Below, piece after piece: positions 49,653-58,757 of a DNA stretch of 64,000 nt. The stretch spans positions 496,001-560,000 of the forward strand of contig JODX01000001.1 of NCBI GenBank assembly GCA_000719105.1, given 5' to 3'. Made by a program: the position numbers and the translations under genes. How positions within the stretch are numbered: the stretch's first letter is position 1; every line of letters starts with the position of its first letter. The notes beneath the pieces are model-generated. The model was not told the origin of the DNA and did not search any database. It worked only from the letters and a program-made list of their open reading frames with translations. This DNA is from Streptomyces sclerotialus. Its GTDB lineage: Bacteria > Actinomycetota > Actinomycetes > Streptomycetales > Streptomycetaceae.

Positions 49653-50435
49653 GTGCTGCCGAACCGTGGACGGAACAGCCGGGACAGCCGGAACAGTCGG
49701 GACGGCCGGGACGACCGCGAGGGCCGTACGGCACGCACATCGGGCCACGGCACGGCGGGCCGCGCGTTTCTCCTCCTCGGCCGCGCCGCCGGCGTCCGCA
49801 CCGCGTGGACGCCCGTCGGGGACGGGGAGTTCTTCTGCCCCGGCTGCGGGGGCGACCGCAACTACCAGCGCCTCATGGGCCGGTGCCGCTTCACCGTCGT
49901 GGGCGTCCCCCTCGTCCCGCGCGGGGAGACCGGCCCCGTGGTGGAGTGCGCGGCCTGCCGCCGCCGCTACGGCACCGACGCCCTGGACCACCCCACGACG
50001 ACCCGGTTCGCGGCGATGCTGCGCGACGCCGTGCACACGGTCGCGCTGGCCGTCCTCGCGGCCTGCACCCCCTGTGCCCCCTCCGCCCTCACGACCGCCG
50101 CGTGCGCGGTGCGCTCCGCGGGCTTCGACGACTGCACGGAGGACCAGCTCGACGCGCTCGTCGAGGCACTGGCCGCCGACACCGGCCGCGTCTTCGGCGA
50201 GCCCTGCGGGGCGGGGCTGGCCATAGAGCTCCACGAGGCCCTCGACCCGCTCGCCCCCCACCTGGCCCCAGCGGGCCGCGAGACGATCCTGCTCCAGGGC
50301 GCCCGGATCGCCCTGGCCGACGGCCCGTACACCCCCGCCGAACGCGAGGTCCTGGCCACGGTGGGCGCGGCCCTCACCATCGACGCGGACGAGGTGGCCC
50401 GGCTGCTGCGGGCGGCGGCGCGGACGCCGTCCTGA
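49653..50435 (+). CDS. TerB-like protein with zinc ribbon
   Basis: A 260-residue protein. After a charged repeat tail (GRNSRDSRNSRDGRDDREGR), a zinc ribbon has FFCPGCGGDRNYQR and VECAACRRRYG. The C-terminal half is helical and TerB-like (about 125-255), with acidic residues in ALAADTG and IDADEVARLL. Similar Streptomyces genes are called TerB family tellurite resistance proteins; the true role is unknown. GTG 49653 follows GGAGGT; the open frame reaches 49596. Confidence 0.8.
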   Translation: MLPNRGRNSRDSRNSRDGRDDREGRTARTSGHGTAGRAFLLLGRAAGVRTAWTPVGDGEFFCPGCGGDRNYQRLMGRCRFTVVGVPLVPRGETGPVVECAACRRRYGTDALDHPTTTRFAAMLRDAVHTVALAVLAACTPCAPSALTTAACAVRSAGFDDCTEDQLDALVEALAADTGRVFGEPCGAGLAIELHEALDPLAPHLAPAGRETILLQGARIALADGPYTPAEREVLATVGAALTIDADEVARLLRAAARTPS

Positions 50436-50585
50436 CCCGTGCCCGGCTACTCCCCCGGGAGTAGTCCGCCCCGCGTGTCTTCCGTGGCAGTACGCCCGAA
50501 CTCGCCCTGCCGTCCGACGAATCCCCTTCCTTCTCCCGGAACCCTGGTGAACGTCCAGGCACCCGTTCAGGAGGGGGGACCCGGC

Positions 50586-52706
50586 ATGGGGTCCGGAAAG
50601 ACAGACGAGTCGACGCGGCGGTCCGCGCACACCCGCCGGCGAGCCGTGCCCTGGGTGGTGCTCGCGCTGTGGATCGCCGCCCTCGCCGTCGTCGCACCGT
50701 TCGCGGCGAAGCTCGGGGACGTGCAGCAGGACCGGGCCGTGGACTACCTGCCGGCCGGCGCGGACTCCACCCAGGTCGCCGAGATCCAGGACCGGCTGCC
50801 CGGCGGCGAGACCACCGCGCTGGTGCTCGTGTACCACCGGGAGGGCGGGCTGACCGCGGCCGACCGGAAGACCGCCGCCGGGCAGGTCGCCGGGATCGCG
50901 CGCGAGCACCGGCTCACCGGGGAACCCCGGGGCGTGCCGTCGGAGGACGGGACCACCCTGATGTACCCGGTCGCCAGCACGGAACCCGGCGCCGACGAGG
51001 AGAAGCGGGACGCGTTCGTCGAGGACGTGCGCGGGGTCGCCCGCGGTGGCGGCGGGCTGAGTGTCGAGGTCGGCGGGCCCGGCGCGCTCGCCACCGATGC
51101 CGGGAAGGTCTACGACTCGCTCGGCGGGCCGCTGCTGTACACCACCGTCGCGGTCGTCGCGCTGCTGCTGATCCTCATCTACCGCAGCCCGTTCCTGTGG
51201 CTCGTGCCGCTCGCCGTCGCGGGCATCGCCGACTACGCGTCGATGGGCGTCGCCTACGGGCTCAACCAGGTCTTCGGGACCACTGTCTCGGGGCAGAGCG
51301 CGGGCGTGATGACCATCCTCGTGTTCGGTGCGGGCACGGACTACGCGCTGCTGCTCGTGTCCCGTTACCGGGAGGAACTGCGGCGCGTGGAGCGGCCGTA
51401 CGACGCCATGAAGGTGGCGCTGCGGGGCTGCGGGCCGGCCGTGCTCGCCTCCTCCGGAACCGTCGCCGCGGGGCTGCTGTGCCTGCTCGCCGCCGACCTC
51501 AACAGCAGCCGGGGCATGGGGCCGCTCGGCACCGTCGGCGTGCTGTGCGCGCTGCTCGCCATGCTCACCCTGCTGCCCGCCGTGCTCGTCCTGCTCGGCC
51601 GGCGCGTGTTCTGGCCGCTCGTGCCCGCGTTCGGCAGCCGGCCCAGGCAGCGGCGCAGCCTCTTCGCCGCCATGGGGTCCTCCGCCGGACGGCGGCCGGT
51701 CGCCGTGCTCGCGGGAGGGGCCGTCGTGCTGGGCGCCCTCGCGCTCGGCGCGCTGAACCTGCCCGGCTCGCTCAAGCAGGAGGACTCCTTCGTCGACAAG
51801 CCCGACTCGGTGGTGGCGATGGAGACCCTCGCCGAGGCCTACCCCGGCCAGGGAACCCAGCCCATCACCGTGATCACCGCGACGGGTGGGGCGGACGCCG
51901 TCCTCGCCGACGTGCGGGGCCACGACGGGGTCGCCGCGGCCGAGCGGGAGCGCAGCGGCGGCGGCTGGACCGAGATCACCGTGACCGCCGAGGCCGCGCC
52001 CCAGTCGGCGGCCGAGACCCGCACGATCGAGTCCCTGCGGGAGGATCTGGAGGGACATGAGCGGACGTTCGTCGGCGGGCCCAGCGCCGAGCAGCTCGAC
52101 CTCAAGGACACCAACGCCCGGGACCAGAGCGTCGTGGTGCCCCTCGTGCTCGTCTCCGTGCTGCTCGTCCTCGTCGCCCTGCTGCGCAGCCTGGTCGCGC
52201 CGCTGCTGCTGGTCGCCGCCGTGGTCGCCGTGTGGGCGGCCTCGCTCGGGATCGGCGGGCTCGTCTTCGGGCCCCTGTTCGGGTTCGAAGGCACCGATCC
52301 GGGGCTCGGGCTGCTGTCGTTCGTGTTCCTCGTCGCCCTCGGCGTCGACTACGGGATCTTCCTCATGCACCGTATGCGGGAGGAGTCCCTGTCCGGTGCG
52401 GAGCCCGCGGCCGCCGCGCTCACCGCACTGCGCAGCACCGGCGGGGTCATCGCCTCCGCCGGACTCGTCCTGGCCGCCACCTTCGCCGTGCTGACGAACA
52501 TGGGGCTCGTCCAGCTGGTCCAGCTCGGCTTCGTCATCGCGGTCGGCGTGCTGCTCGACACCTTCCTCGTCCGGACCTATCTGGTGACCAGCGCGAGTGT
52601 CGCGCTCGGCCGGCGGGTGTGGTGGCCGGGGCCGCTGTCCCGGGCCCCGGAACCGGCCGGGCCGGGCGGGGAGCCCCACGAGAGGAAGCCCGTCGCCGTC
52701 GGCTGA
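50586..52706 (+). CDS. MMPL family transporter
   Basis: A 706-residue RND-type membrane transporter with two halves, each with a first helix, a large outside loop and five helices. GAGTDYALLLVSRYREEL and LGVDYGIFLMHRMREE are the paired Asp-containing MMPL motifs. Substrate unknown; lipids or small molecules are typical. ATG 50586 follows AGGAGGGG; the open frame reaches 50439. A two-component system lies downstream. Confidence 0.92.
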   Translation: MGSGKTDESTRRSAHTRRRAVPWVVLALWIAALAVVAPFAAKLGDVQQDRAVDYLPAGADSTQVAEIQDRLPGGETTALVLVYHREGGLTAADRKTAAGQVAGIAREHRLTGEPRGVPSEDGTTLMYPVASTEPGADEEKRDAFVEDVRGVARGGGGLSVEVGGPGALATDAGKVYDSLGGPLLYTTVAVVALLLILIYRSPFLWLVPLAVAGIADYASMGVAYGLNQVFGTTVSGQSAGVMTILVFGAGTDYALLLVSRYREELRRVERPYDAMKVALRGCGPAVLASSGTVAAGLLCLLAADLNSSRGMGPLGTVGVLCALLAMLTLLPAVLVLLGRRVFWPLVPAFGSRPRQRRSLFAAMGSSAGRRPVAVLAGGAVVLGALALGALNLPGSLKQEDSFVDKPDSVVAMETLAEAYPGQGTQPITVITATGGADAVLADVRGHDGVAAAERERSGGGWTEITVTAEAAPQSAAETRTIESLREDLEGHERTFVGGPSAEQLDLKDTNARDQSVVVPLVLVSVLLVLVALLRSLVAPLLLVAAVVAVWAASLGIGGLVFGPLFGFEGTDPGLGLLSFVFLVALGVDYGIFLMHRMREESLSGAEPAAAALTALRSTGGVIASAGLVLAATFAVLTNMGLVQLVQLGFVIAVGVLLDTFLVRTYLVTSASVALGRRVWWPGPLSRAPEPAGPGGEPHERKPVAVG

Positions 52707-52775
52707 GGACGACGGCCGGCGCGCCGGCCGGGGACCGGCCGACGCCGCCCTCCCCCGCCCCGTGCGCAACGTCAG

Positions 52776-52802
52776 TGCGCCCCTCCCTCCCGGAGGGGCG
52801 CA
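52776..52802 (+). terminator. Hairpin between MMPL gene and sensor kinase
   Basis: TGCGCCCCTCC (52776-52786) pairs perfectly with 52792-52802 around a CTCCC loop, followed by TTCCT. It ends 8 nt before the GGAGG of the sensor kinase gene, so it can terminate the MMPL transcript or shape the kinase leader. Confidence 0.8.
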
Positions 52803-52824
52803 TTCCTACCGGAGGATGGACGCC

Positions 52825-54054
52825 GTGCTGGCACCCACGACGAAGCCGACCGTCGCCGGACGGCTGCGCTTACCCGCCGTATCCCCCGCCGTACGACAGG
52901 ACGCCTGCCTCGCCGTCGCCCTGGCGGTCGTCGACTGCGCGATCGCCGTGCTCTTCGACGACGGGCGCCGCCCCGACGCGCTCGGCTGGACGCTGCTGTT
53001 CGCCGCGCACGTCCCGCTCGTGTGGCGCAGGCGGGCCCCGGTGGCCATGCTGTGTGCGCTGGTGGCCCTCGTCGGCCCGTACCACGCGCTCGACTACAAC
53101 CACACGGCCGCCGTCCAGGTGGCCATGGTGGCCCTCTACACGGTCGCGGTGACCGGCACCGCGCGCCGCACCCTGCTCACCGGCGCCGCCGTCATCGGCG
53201 TCACCCTCACGGTGAACGCCCTCGCCACGCCCCACCAGATCCTGGAGTTCGTGCGGATCTCCGGCTGGATCGTCGCCGTGCTGGTCTTCGGCGGATACGT
53301 CCGGGTGCACCGCCAGTACGTCGCCTCCGTCGTCGAACGCGCCGAACGGGCCGAGCGCACCCGCGAGGAGGAGGCCCGCCGCAGGGTCGCCGAGGAACGC
53401 CTCCGCATCGCGCGCGACCTGCACGACCTGCTCGCGCACAGCATCACCCTGATCGGCGTCCAGACGTCCGTCGCCGCGCACGTCCTGGCCGCCGACCCGG
53501 ACCGCCTCGACCGGGCGGCGATCGCCAAGGCCCTGGACGACATCGCCGACACGTGCCGCACCGCGCGCGGCGAACTGCGCGGCACGCTGGAGGTGCTGCG
53601 GGACGCCGAGCAGAGCACCCGGACGCACGAGCCGCTGCCGGGGCTGGACGGGTTGGCCGGCCTCGCGGACGCGGCCCGCACCGCGGGCGCCCGGGTGGAC
53701 GTCACGGTCGCCGCGGACGGGATCCCCTCCGCGGTGGGCGCGGCCGCGTTCCGCATCGTGCAGGAGGCCCTGACGAACGCGGTGCGGCACGGGGGAGCGG
53801 GTGCGGCGGTACGGGTGGCCGTGTACGCGGAGGCCGGGGCGCTGCGGGTGACGGTCGCGGACGACGGGGGCGGCGCCGCGGCGGGCGGGGCCGCTGCGGA
53901 CGGTCCCGGCCGCGCCCCCGGCTTCGGGCTCGTCGGCATGCGCGAGCGGGCCCGCAGTGTCGGGGGCACGCTGGAGGCCGGACCACGGCCCGGAGGAGGG
54001 TTCCGGGTGGAGGCGGTCCTGCCCGTGCGGGCCGCGGAAGGAGCGGAGCGGTGA
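52825..54054 (+). CDS. Two-component sensor histidine kinase (HisKA_3 type)
   Basis: A 409-residue NarL-class kinase. About four to five membrane segments fill residues 25-165, then the dimerisation box IARDLHDLLAHSITLIGVQ carries the phospho-His (about 199). The HATPase has IVQEALTNAVRHGG and GFGLVGMRERARSVGG. GTG 52825 sits 9 nt after GGAGG; an ATG at 52816 is too close. The stop overlaps the response regulator start (GTGA). Confidence 0.92.
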   Translation: MLAPTTKPTVAGRLRLPAVSPAVRQDACLAVALAVVDCAIAVLFDDGRRPDALGWTLLFAAHVPLVWRRRAPVAMLCALVALVGPYHALDYNHTAAVQVAMVALYTVAVTGTARRTLLTGAAVIGVTLTVNALATPHQILEFVRISGWIVAVLVFGGYVRVHRQYVASVVERAERAERTREEEARRRVAEERLRIARDLHDLLAHSITLIGVQTSVAAHVLAADPDRLDRAAIAKALDDIADTCRTARGELRGTLEVLRDAEQSTRTHEPLPGLDGLAGLADAARTAGARVDVTVAADGIPSAVGAAAFRIVQEALTNAVRHGGAGAAVRVAVYAEAGALRVTVADDGGGAAAGGAAADGPGRAPGFGLVGMRERARSVGGTLEAGPRPGGGFRVEAVLPVRAAEGAER

Positions 54055-54713
54055 CCATTCGCGTGCTCCTCGCCGACGACCAGACCCTCGTCCGGGCCGC
54101 CTTCGCGATGCTCGTGGAGTCGGCCCGGGACATGGAGGTGGTCGGGCAGGCGGGCACCGGCCGGGAGGCCGTGGAGCTGGCCCGCAGCGCCCGGGCCGAC
54201 CTGGTCGTCATGGACCTGCGCATGCCCGACCTCGACGGCATCGAGGCCACCCGCCTCATCGCCGCGGACGAGGACCTGGCCGGGGTCAAGGTCCTGGTCC
54301 TCACCACGTACGACACCGACGAGCACGTCGTGGAGGCGCTGCGCGCCGGCGCCTCCGGCTTCCTGGTGAAGGACACCAGGCCCGCCGCACTCCTCGACGC
54401 CATCCGCACGGTGGCCGCCGGCGAGGCCCTGCTGTCACCGGGCCCCACGGCACAGCTGATCGCCCGGCTGCTGCGCAGCCCGGCCACGCCCCCGGCCGGG
54501 GGACCGGAGTGCCTGTCCGACCGTGAGCGGGAGGTCCTCACGCTGGTGGCGCACGGCCTCAACAACGCCGAGATCGCCGAGACGCTCGGTCTCAGTCCGC
54601 TCACCGCGAAGACCCACGTCAGCCGCATCATGGGCAAGCTGGGTGCGCGGGACCGGGCGCAACTGGTGATCGTGGCGTACGAGTCGGGGCTGGTGACACC
54701 GGGGGCGGGGTGA
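54051..54713 (+). CDS. LuxR/NarL-family response regulator
   Basis: A 220-residue regulator: receiver domain with Asp55 in VVMDLRMPDLDG and Lys in LVKDTRPAA, then an HTH (LSDREREVLTLVAHGLNNAE, TAKTHVSRIMGKLGARDR). It is translationally coupled to the kinase. The upstream MMPL exporter is the likely target, which is inference from position. Confidence 0.94.
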   Translation: MTIRVLLADDQTLVRAAFAMLVESARDMEVVGQAGTGREAVELARSARADLVVMDLRMPDLDGIEATRLIAADEDLAGVKVLVLTTYDTDEHVVEALRAGASGFLVKDTRPAALLDAIRTVAAGEALLSPGPTAQLIARLLRSPATPPAGGPECLSDREREVLTLVAHGLNNAEIAETLGLSPLTAKTHVSRIMGKLGARDRAQLVIVAYESGLVTPGAG

Positions 54714-54738
54714 CAGCCGGACGACAGCCGGGCACCGG

Positions 54739-55677
54739 CTACAGCAGTCCGGCCGCCGCGAGGTACTTGCCCACCCGTTCCACCTCGTCCGCCGCCAGTG
54801 GGACCTGCGGCTCCGCCGTGACCGGGCAGTCGATGACGCCGCGCAGGTGCAGCGCCGCCTTGAAGGCGCCCAGGGCCGACGAGCCGGCACCCATCCGGCC
54901 GCCCGCCACGCCCACCCCCACCATGCCGAACAGGGCGCACAGCCGCTCCTGTTCGGCGCGGGCCCGCGCCCAGTCGCCCGCGCGGCACAGGCCGTAGAGG
55001 CGTACGTAACCCGCGGGGTCCACGTTCGCGAGACCCGGTACGGCACCGTCCGCGCCCATCGCCAGCGCCGCGTCGACGAGCAGTTCGGAGCCGGTCAGGA
55101 CGCTGAAGCCGGTGATGTCCGCGCGGGTGCGGGCCTCCGCCACCACGGCCCGGAAGGCGCCCTGGTCGCCGCTGGAGTCCTTCAGTCCGGCGAGTACCCC
55201 CTCCGCCGCCAGGCCGAGGACCAGTTCCTGGCCCAGCTTGGTGTGCACGGACGCCGGGATGTCGTACGCCAGGACCGGTACCGGGGAGCGCTCGGAGACG
55301 AGCCGGTAGTGGCGGGCGGTCTCGGCGGGGTGCGTACGGGCGTAGAAGGGCGCGGTGACGACGACGGCGTCCGCGCCCGCAGCGGTGACGGCGGCCACGT
55401 GGTCCAGTACGCGGGGCGTCGTCATGTCGATCGTCCCGGCGAGGACGGGGAGCGCGCCGCCCACGTGCGCCACGACCGTCTCGACGACCAGCCTGCGCTG
55501 ACGATCCGTCAGATGGGCTGCCTCCGACGACGAGCCCAGGACGAACAGTCCGTGCACCCCCGCGCCCACCAGATGGTCGACCAGCCTGACGAGGGAGGGC
55601 ACGTCCACCTCGCGCTCCGGTGTCAGGGGAGTACAGACGGGCGGGACGACACCGGTGAGCGGGGCGGGGAAGGGCAT
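54739..55677 (-). CDS. Dihydrodipicolinate synthase family lyase
   Basis: A 312-residue TIM-barrel of the DHDPS/NAL family with Schiff-base Lys166 (AGLKDSSGD) and Tyr138 (LAYDIP). LGSSSEAAHLT replaces the DHDPS GTTGE motif, so this is more likely an aldolase or dehydratase of a keto acid than lysine-pathway DapA. Its ATG starts at the base following the stop of the ABC ATPase gene, making it the last gene of the operon; it may process the imported compound. Confidence 0.87.
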   Translation of the reverse strand: MPFPAPLTGVVPPVCTPLTPEREVDVPSLVRLVDHLVGAGVHGLFVLGSSSEAAHLTDRQRRLVVETVVAHVGGALPVLAGTIDMTTPRVLDHVAAVTAAGADAVVVTAPFYARTHPAETARHYRLVSERSPVPVLAYDIPASVHTKLGQELVLGLAAEGVLAGLKDSSGDQGAFRAVVAEARTRADITGFSVLTGSELLVDAALAMGADGAVPGLANVDPAGYVRLYGLCRAGDWARARAEQERLCALFGMVGVGVAGGRMGAGSSALGAFKAALHLRGVIDCPVTAEPQVPLAADEVERVGKYLAAAGLL

Positions 55678-56748
55678 TCAGGGCTCCCTCGAGTGCTCGT
55701 GCTGCTGCGGACGGGGCGGGCGGGTCGTGGCGGCGGCCTGCGCGACGAGTTCCCTCGTCGGTCTGCCTTCCTCCACCGGATGATGGCACCGGAAACGGTG
55801 TCCCGGGGTGGTCGCGGAGGTGGGCTCCGGGAGCACGGAGGCGCACACGTCGGTGGCTTTCCAGCAGCGCGTACGGAACGGGCAGCCGCTCGGCGGCCGG
55901 GTCGCCGACGGCACGGGTCCGGTCAGGGGGATCGGATCGATGGGGTCCAGCAGGCCGGGTGTGGCGGAGAACAGGGCGCGTGTGTACGGGTGGCGGGCGC
56001 GGTCGGTGACCTCGGCGGCCGGGGCCTCCTCGACGATCCGGCCGAGATACATGGTGATCACGCGGTCGCTCATCCGCCGTACCGTCTGGATGTCGTGCGA
56101 CACGAACACCAGGGCCAGGCCGAGGCGTTCCTTCAGGTCCAGCAGGAGGTTGAGGATCTGGGCGCGGACCGAGACGTCCAGCGCGCTCGTCGGCTCGTCC
56201 GCCACCACCAGGTCCGGGTCGAGCGCCAGCGCGCGGGCCACCGCGACCCGCTGGCGCTGGCCGCCGGAGAGCTGGCCGGGCAGGGCGTCGGCGAGTGCCG
56301 GAGGGAGGCCGACCAGTGACATGAGTTCCCGTACGCGCGCCTCGCGTGCGGCGGGTGCGCCGTGCCTGTGCACGTCCAGGGGGTCGCGCAGGATACGGCG
56401 TACGGACAGGCGCCGGTTGAGCGCGGTGGACGGGTCCTGGAACACCATGCCGGTGCCCCGGCCGACCGTCGCGCGCCGCTCGGCCGGTGTCATCGCCCAC
56501 AGGTCGCGGCCCCGGAACAGTACGGTGCCGGAGGCCGGCCGTTGCACGCCCACCAGCACCTTGGCCAGCGTCGACTTGCCGCACCCGGACTCGCCGACCA
56601 CGCCGACGGTCTCCCCGGGCGCGATGGTGAAGCCGGCGCCGGTGAGGGCGTACACGCGGTCGCGCGTGAAGAGGCCGCCGCTGCGCGCCCGGTGGACGAC
56701 GTGCACGTCGGACAGCGAGACCAGAGGGCTGTCCACGGGGGTGTTCAT
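55678..56748 (-). CDS. Oligopeptide-type ABC transporter ATP-binding protein (DppF/OppF-like)
   Basis: A 356-residue ATPase of the peptide/nickel family. Walker A GESGCGKST, Q-loop FQDPSTALN, signature LSGGQRQRVAVARAL, Walker B LVVADEPTSALD and the C-terminal oligopeptide motif GCPFRTRCWKA are intact. ATG 56748 lies 8 nt after the preceding gene. The last gene of the operon starts at its stop. Confidence 0.93.
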   Translation of the reverse strand: MNTPVDSPLVSLSDVHVVHRARSGGLFTRDRVYALTGAGFTIAPGETVGVVGESGCGKSTLAKVLVGVQRPASGTVLFRGRDLWAMTPAERRATVGRGTGMVFQDPSTALNRRLSVRRILRDPLDVHRHGAPAAREARVRELMSLVGLPPALADALPGQLSGGQRQRVAVARALALDPDLVVADEPTSALDVSVRAQILNLLLDLKERLGLALVFVSHDIQTVRRMSDRVITMYLGRIVEEAPAAEVTDRARHPYTRALFSATPGLLDPIDPIPLTGPVPSATRPPSGCPFRTRCWKATDVCASVLPEPTSATTPGHRFRCHHPVEEGRPTRELVAQAAATTRPPRPQQHEHSREP

Positions 56749-56756
56749 GGCGGACG

Positions 56757-58757
56757 TCACGTCACCGCCTGGCTTTCCGTCGTGACGAGGTCGACCGCCG
56801 GGTGGTGGCAGGCCGCCACGTGGTGCTCGGTGCCGGTCAGGCCGGGCCGGGTGGTGACGCAGACCTCGGTGGCCATCGGGCAGCGGCCGGCGAACCGGCA
56901 GCCCGCGGGGAAGTCGGCGGGGGAGGGCACCGTGCCCTTGATCTGCGTCATGCGGTCCGCGGCCGACTCCAGGGACAGCACGCTGCCGAGCAGGCCGCGC
57001 GTGTAGTGGTGGGCCGGAGCCTCCACCAGGTCCGCGGTCACGCCGGTCTCCACGATCCGCCCGCCGTACATCACGATCACCCGGTCGGTGACGTCCGCGA
57101 CCAGGGCGAGGTCGTGCGAGACCAGGACCAGCGCGAAGTCGAGCTCCTCGCGCAGCCGCAGCAGCAGTTCGATGATCTGCGCCTGCACGGTGACGTCCAG
57201 AGCGGTCGTCGGTTCGTCGGCGACGATCAGCCGTGGCTCGCGGGACAGGGACATCGCGATCAGGACGCGCTGGCGCTGGCCGCCGGAGAGTTCGTGCGGG
57301 TAGCTGCGCAGGGTGCGCCCGGGATCGAGGCCGACGAGTTCCAGCAGCTCGGCGGGGGTCCGCCGGCCGCCCCGCCGGACGACCTGCTTGAGCTGGGCGC
57401 GGATCGTCATCGCAGGGTTGAGGGAGGACAGTGCGTCCTGGTAGATCATCGCCATCCCGTGGCCGAGCAGCCGGCGCCGTACCCGCATCGGCTCGCCGAC
57501 CAGCTGCCGCTGCGCGAACCGGACCCGGCCGCGCACCCGGGCGCCCTTCGGCGTAAGCCCCATCACGGCCAGCGCGGTCAGGCTCTTGCCGCAGCCCGAC
57601 TCGCCGACCAGGCCGACCACCTCCCCCGGGTGCACCTCGAAGCTGATGCCGTCCACGATGTCCACGCCGCGGTACCGCTCCGCGAAGCCGATGGAGAGGT
57701 TCTCGACGGCGAGCACCGGCTGTCCGCCGCCCGCGCCCGGCAGCGGCCGGGCCCTCGCCCGCAGCCGCCGGGCCGCCTCCGTGAGCCCGGGGAGTTCGAG
57801 CACCTTCCCGGTGCCCGGCTCGGGCGTCTCCAGCCGGTCCCGCCCGGCGTCGCGCGGCTCGACCTCCCGGGGCGCGGGCGCCGCCCACGCGTCCGAGACG
57901 CCCTCGGAGAGGATGTTCAGCGACAGCACCGTGACCAGCATCAGCAGGCCGGGGAACACGGTCGCCCACCAGCCGCCGGTCAGCACCATGTTCTTGCCGT
58001 CCGCTATGACGCTGCCCCAGGACGGGTCCGGCGGCCTGACCCCCGCCCCGATGAACGACAGCGATGCCTCGAACACGATCGCCTCGGCGACCTGCACCGT
58101 GCAGAAGACCAGGACGGGGGCCGCGCAGTTGACGGCCACGTGCCGCAGGACGATGTGCGGGGTGCGCGCCCCGATGACCCGCTCGGCGGTCACGTAGTCC
58201 TCGCCGTACTGGTCGAGGACGTTGGCCCGGACGACGCGGGCGACGGGCGGCATGAACAGGAACGCGATCGCACAGGTCAGCACCGTGATCCCGCCGCCGA
58301 ACACCGCCACCAGCACGGCGGCGAGCGCGATGCCCGGGAACGCCATCACCACGTCCAGGCAGCGCATCAGCGTCTCGTCCACCGCCTTGCGCGAGGTCGC
58401 GGCGACCGCGCCGATCAGCGCGCCCGCGACCAGGGCGAGCGCGGTGGCGCCCAGCCCGATGGCGAGGGACCAGCGTGCCCCGTACATCAGCCGGCTGAGG
58501 ATGTCCCGGCCGAGGCTGTCCTGGCCCATCCAGTGCCCGGCGGACGGGGCGCCGGTTCCGTCGACGAGCGGCTGCTGGTCGAGCGGGTCGTGCGGGGCGA
58601 GGAGGGGTGCGAGGAGCGCCGTCAGGATCACGACCGCGAGGAAGCAGACCGCGATCCGGGACAGCGGCGGCAGCCGCCGCCAGCCGCGCAGCCGGATGCC
58701 GGGCCGGGAGAGGCTCTCCGCGAGGCGCCCCCGCGTGAGGATCTTCGGGCCGCTCAT
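56757..58757 (-). CDS. ABC permease-ATPase fusion (DppC-DppD type)
   Basis: A 666-residue fusion. Residues 1-290 are a DppC-like permease with an N-terminal OppC helix and the EAA loop (AERVIGARTPHIVLRH), and residues 345-660 an ATPase with GESGCGKSL, YQDALSSLNP, LSGGQRQRVLIAMSL and DEPTTALD, ending in the GCRFAGRCPMA motif. The joined domain order is unusual but known in actinobacteria. It overlaps the upstream permease gene by 4 nt. Confidence 0.93.
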   Translation of the reverse strand: MSGPKILTRGRLAESLSRPGIRLRGWRRLPPLSRIAVCFLAVVILTALLAPLLAPHDPLDQQPLVDGTGAPSAGHWMGQDSLGRDILSRLMYGARWSLAIGLGATALALVAGALIGAVAATSRKAVDETLMRCLDVVMAFPGIALAAVLVAVFGGGITVLTCAIAFLFMPPVARVVRANVLDQYGEDYVTAERVIGARTPHIVLRHVAVNCAAPVLVFCTVQVAEAIVFEASLSFIGAGVRPPDPSWGSVIADGKNMVLTGGWWATVFPGLLMLVTVLSLNILSEGVSDAWAAPAPREVEPRDAGRDRLETPEPGTGKVLELPGLTEAARRLRARARPLPGAGGGQPVLAVENLSIGFAERYRGVDIVDGISFEVHPGEVVGLVGESGCGKSLTALAVMGLTPKGARVRGRVRFAQRQLVGEPMRVRRRLLGHGMAMIYQDALSSLNPAMTIRAQLKQVVRRGGRRTPAELLELVGLDPGRTLRSYPHELSGGQRQRVLIAMSLSREPRLIVADEPTTALDVTVQAQIIELLLRLREELDFALVLVSHDLALVADVTDRVIVMYGGRIVETGVTADLVEAPAHHYTRGLLGSVLSLESAADRMTQIKGTVPSPADFPAGCRFAGRCPMATEVCVTTRPGLTGTEHHVAACHHPAVDLVTTESQAVT

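Noticed and set aside
49608..52769. 1,053-codon minus-strand frame
   Set aside because: Antisense to the TerB-like and MMPL genes; no domain signature.
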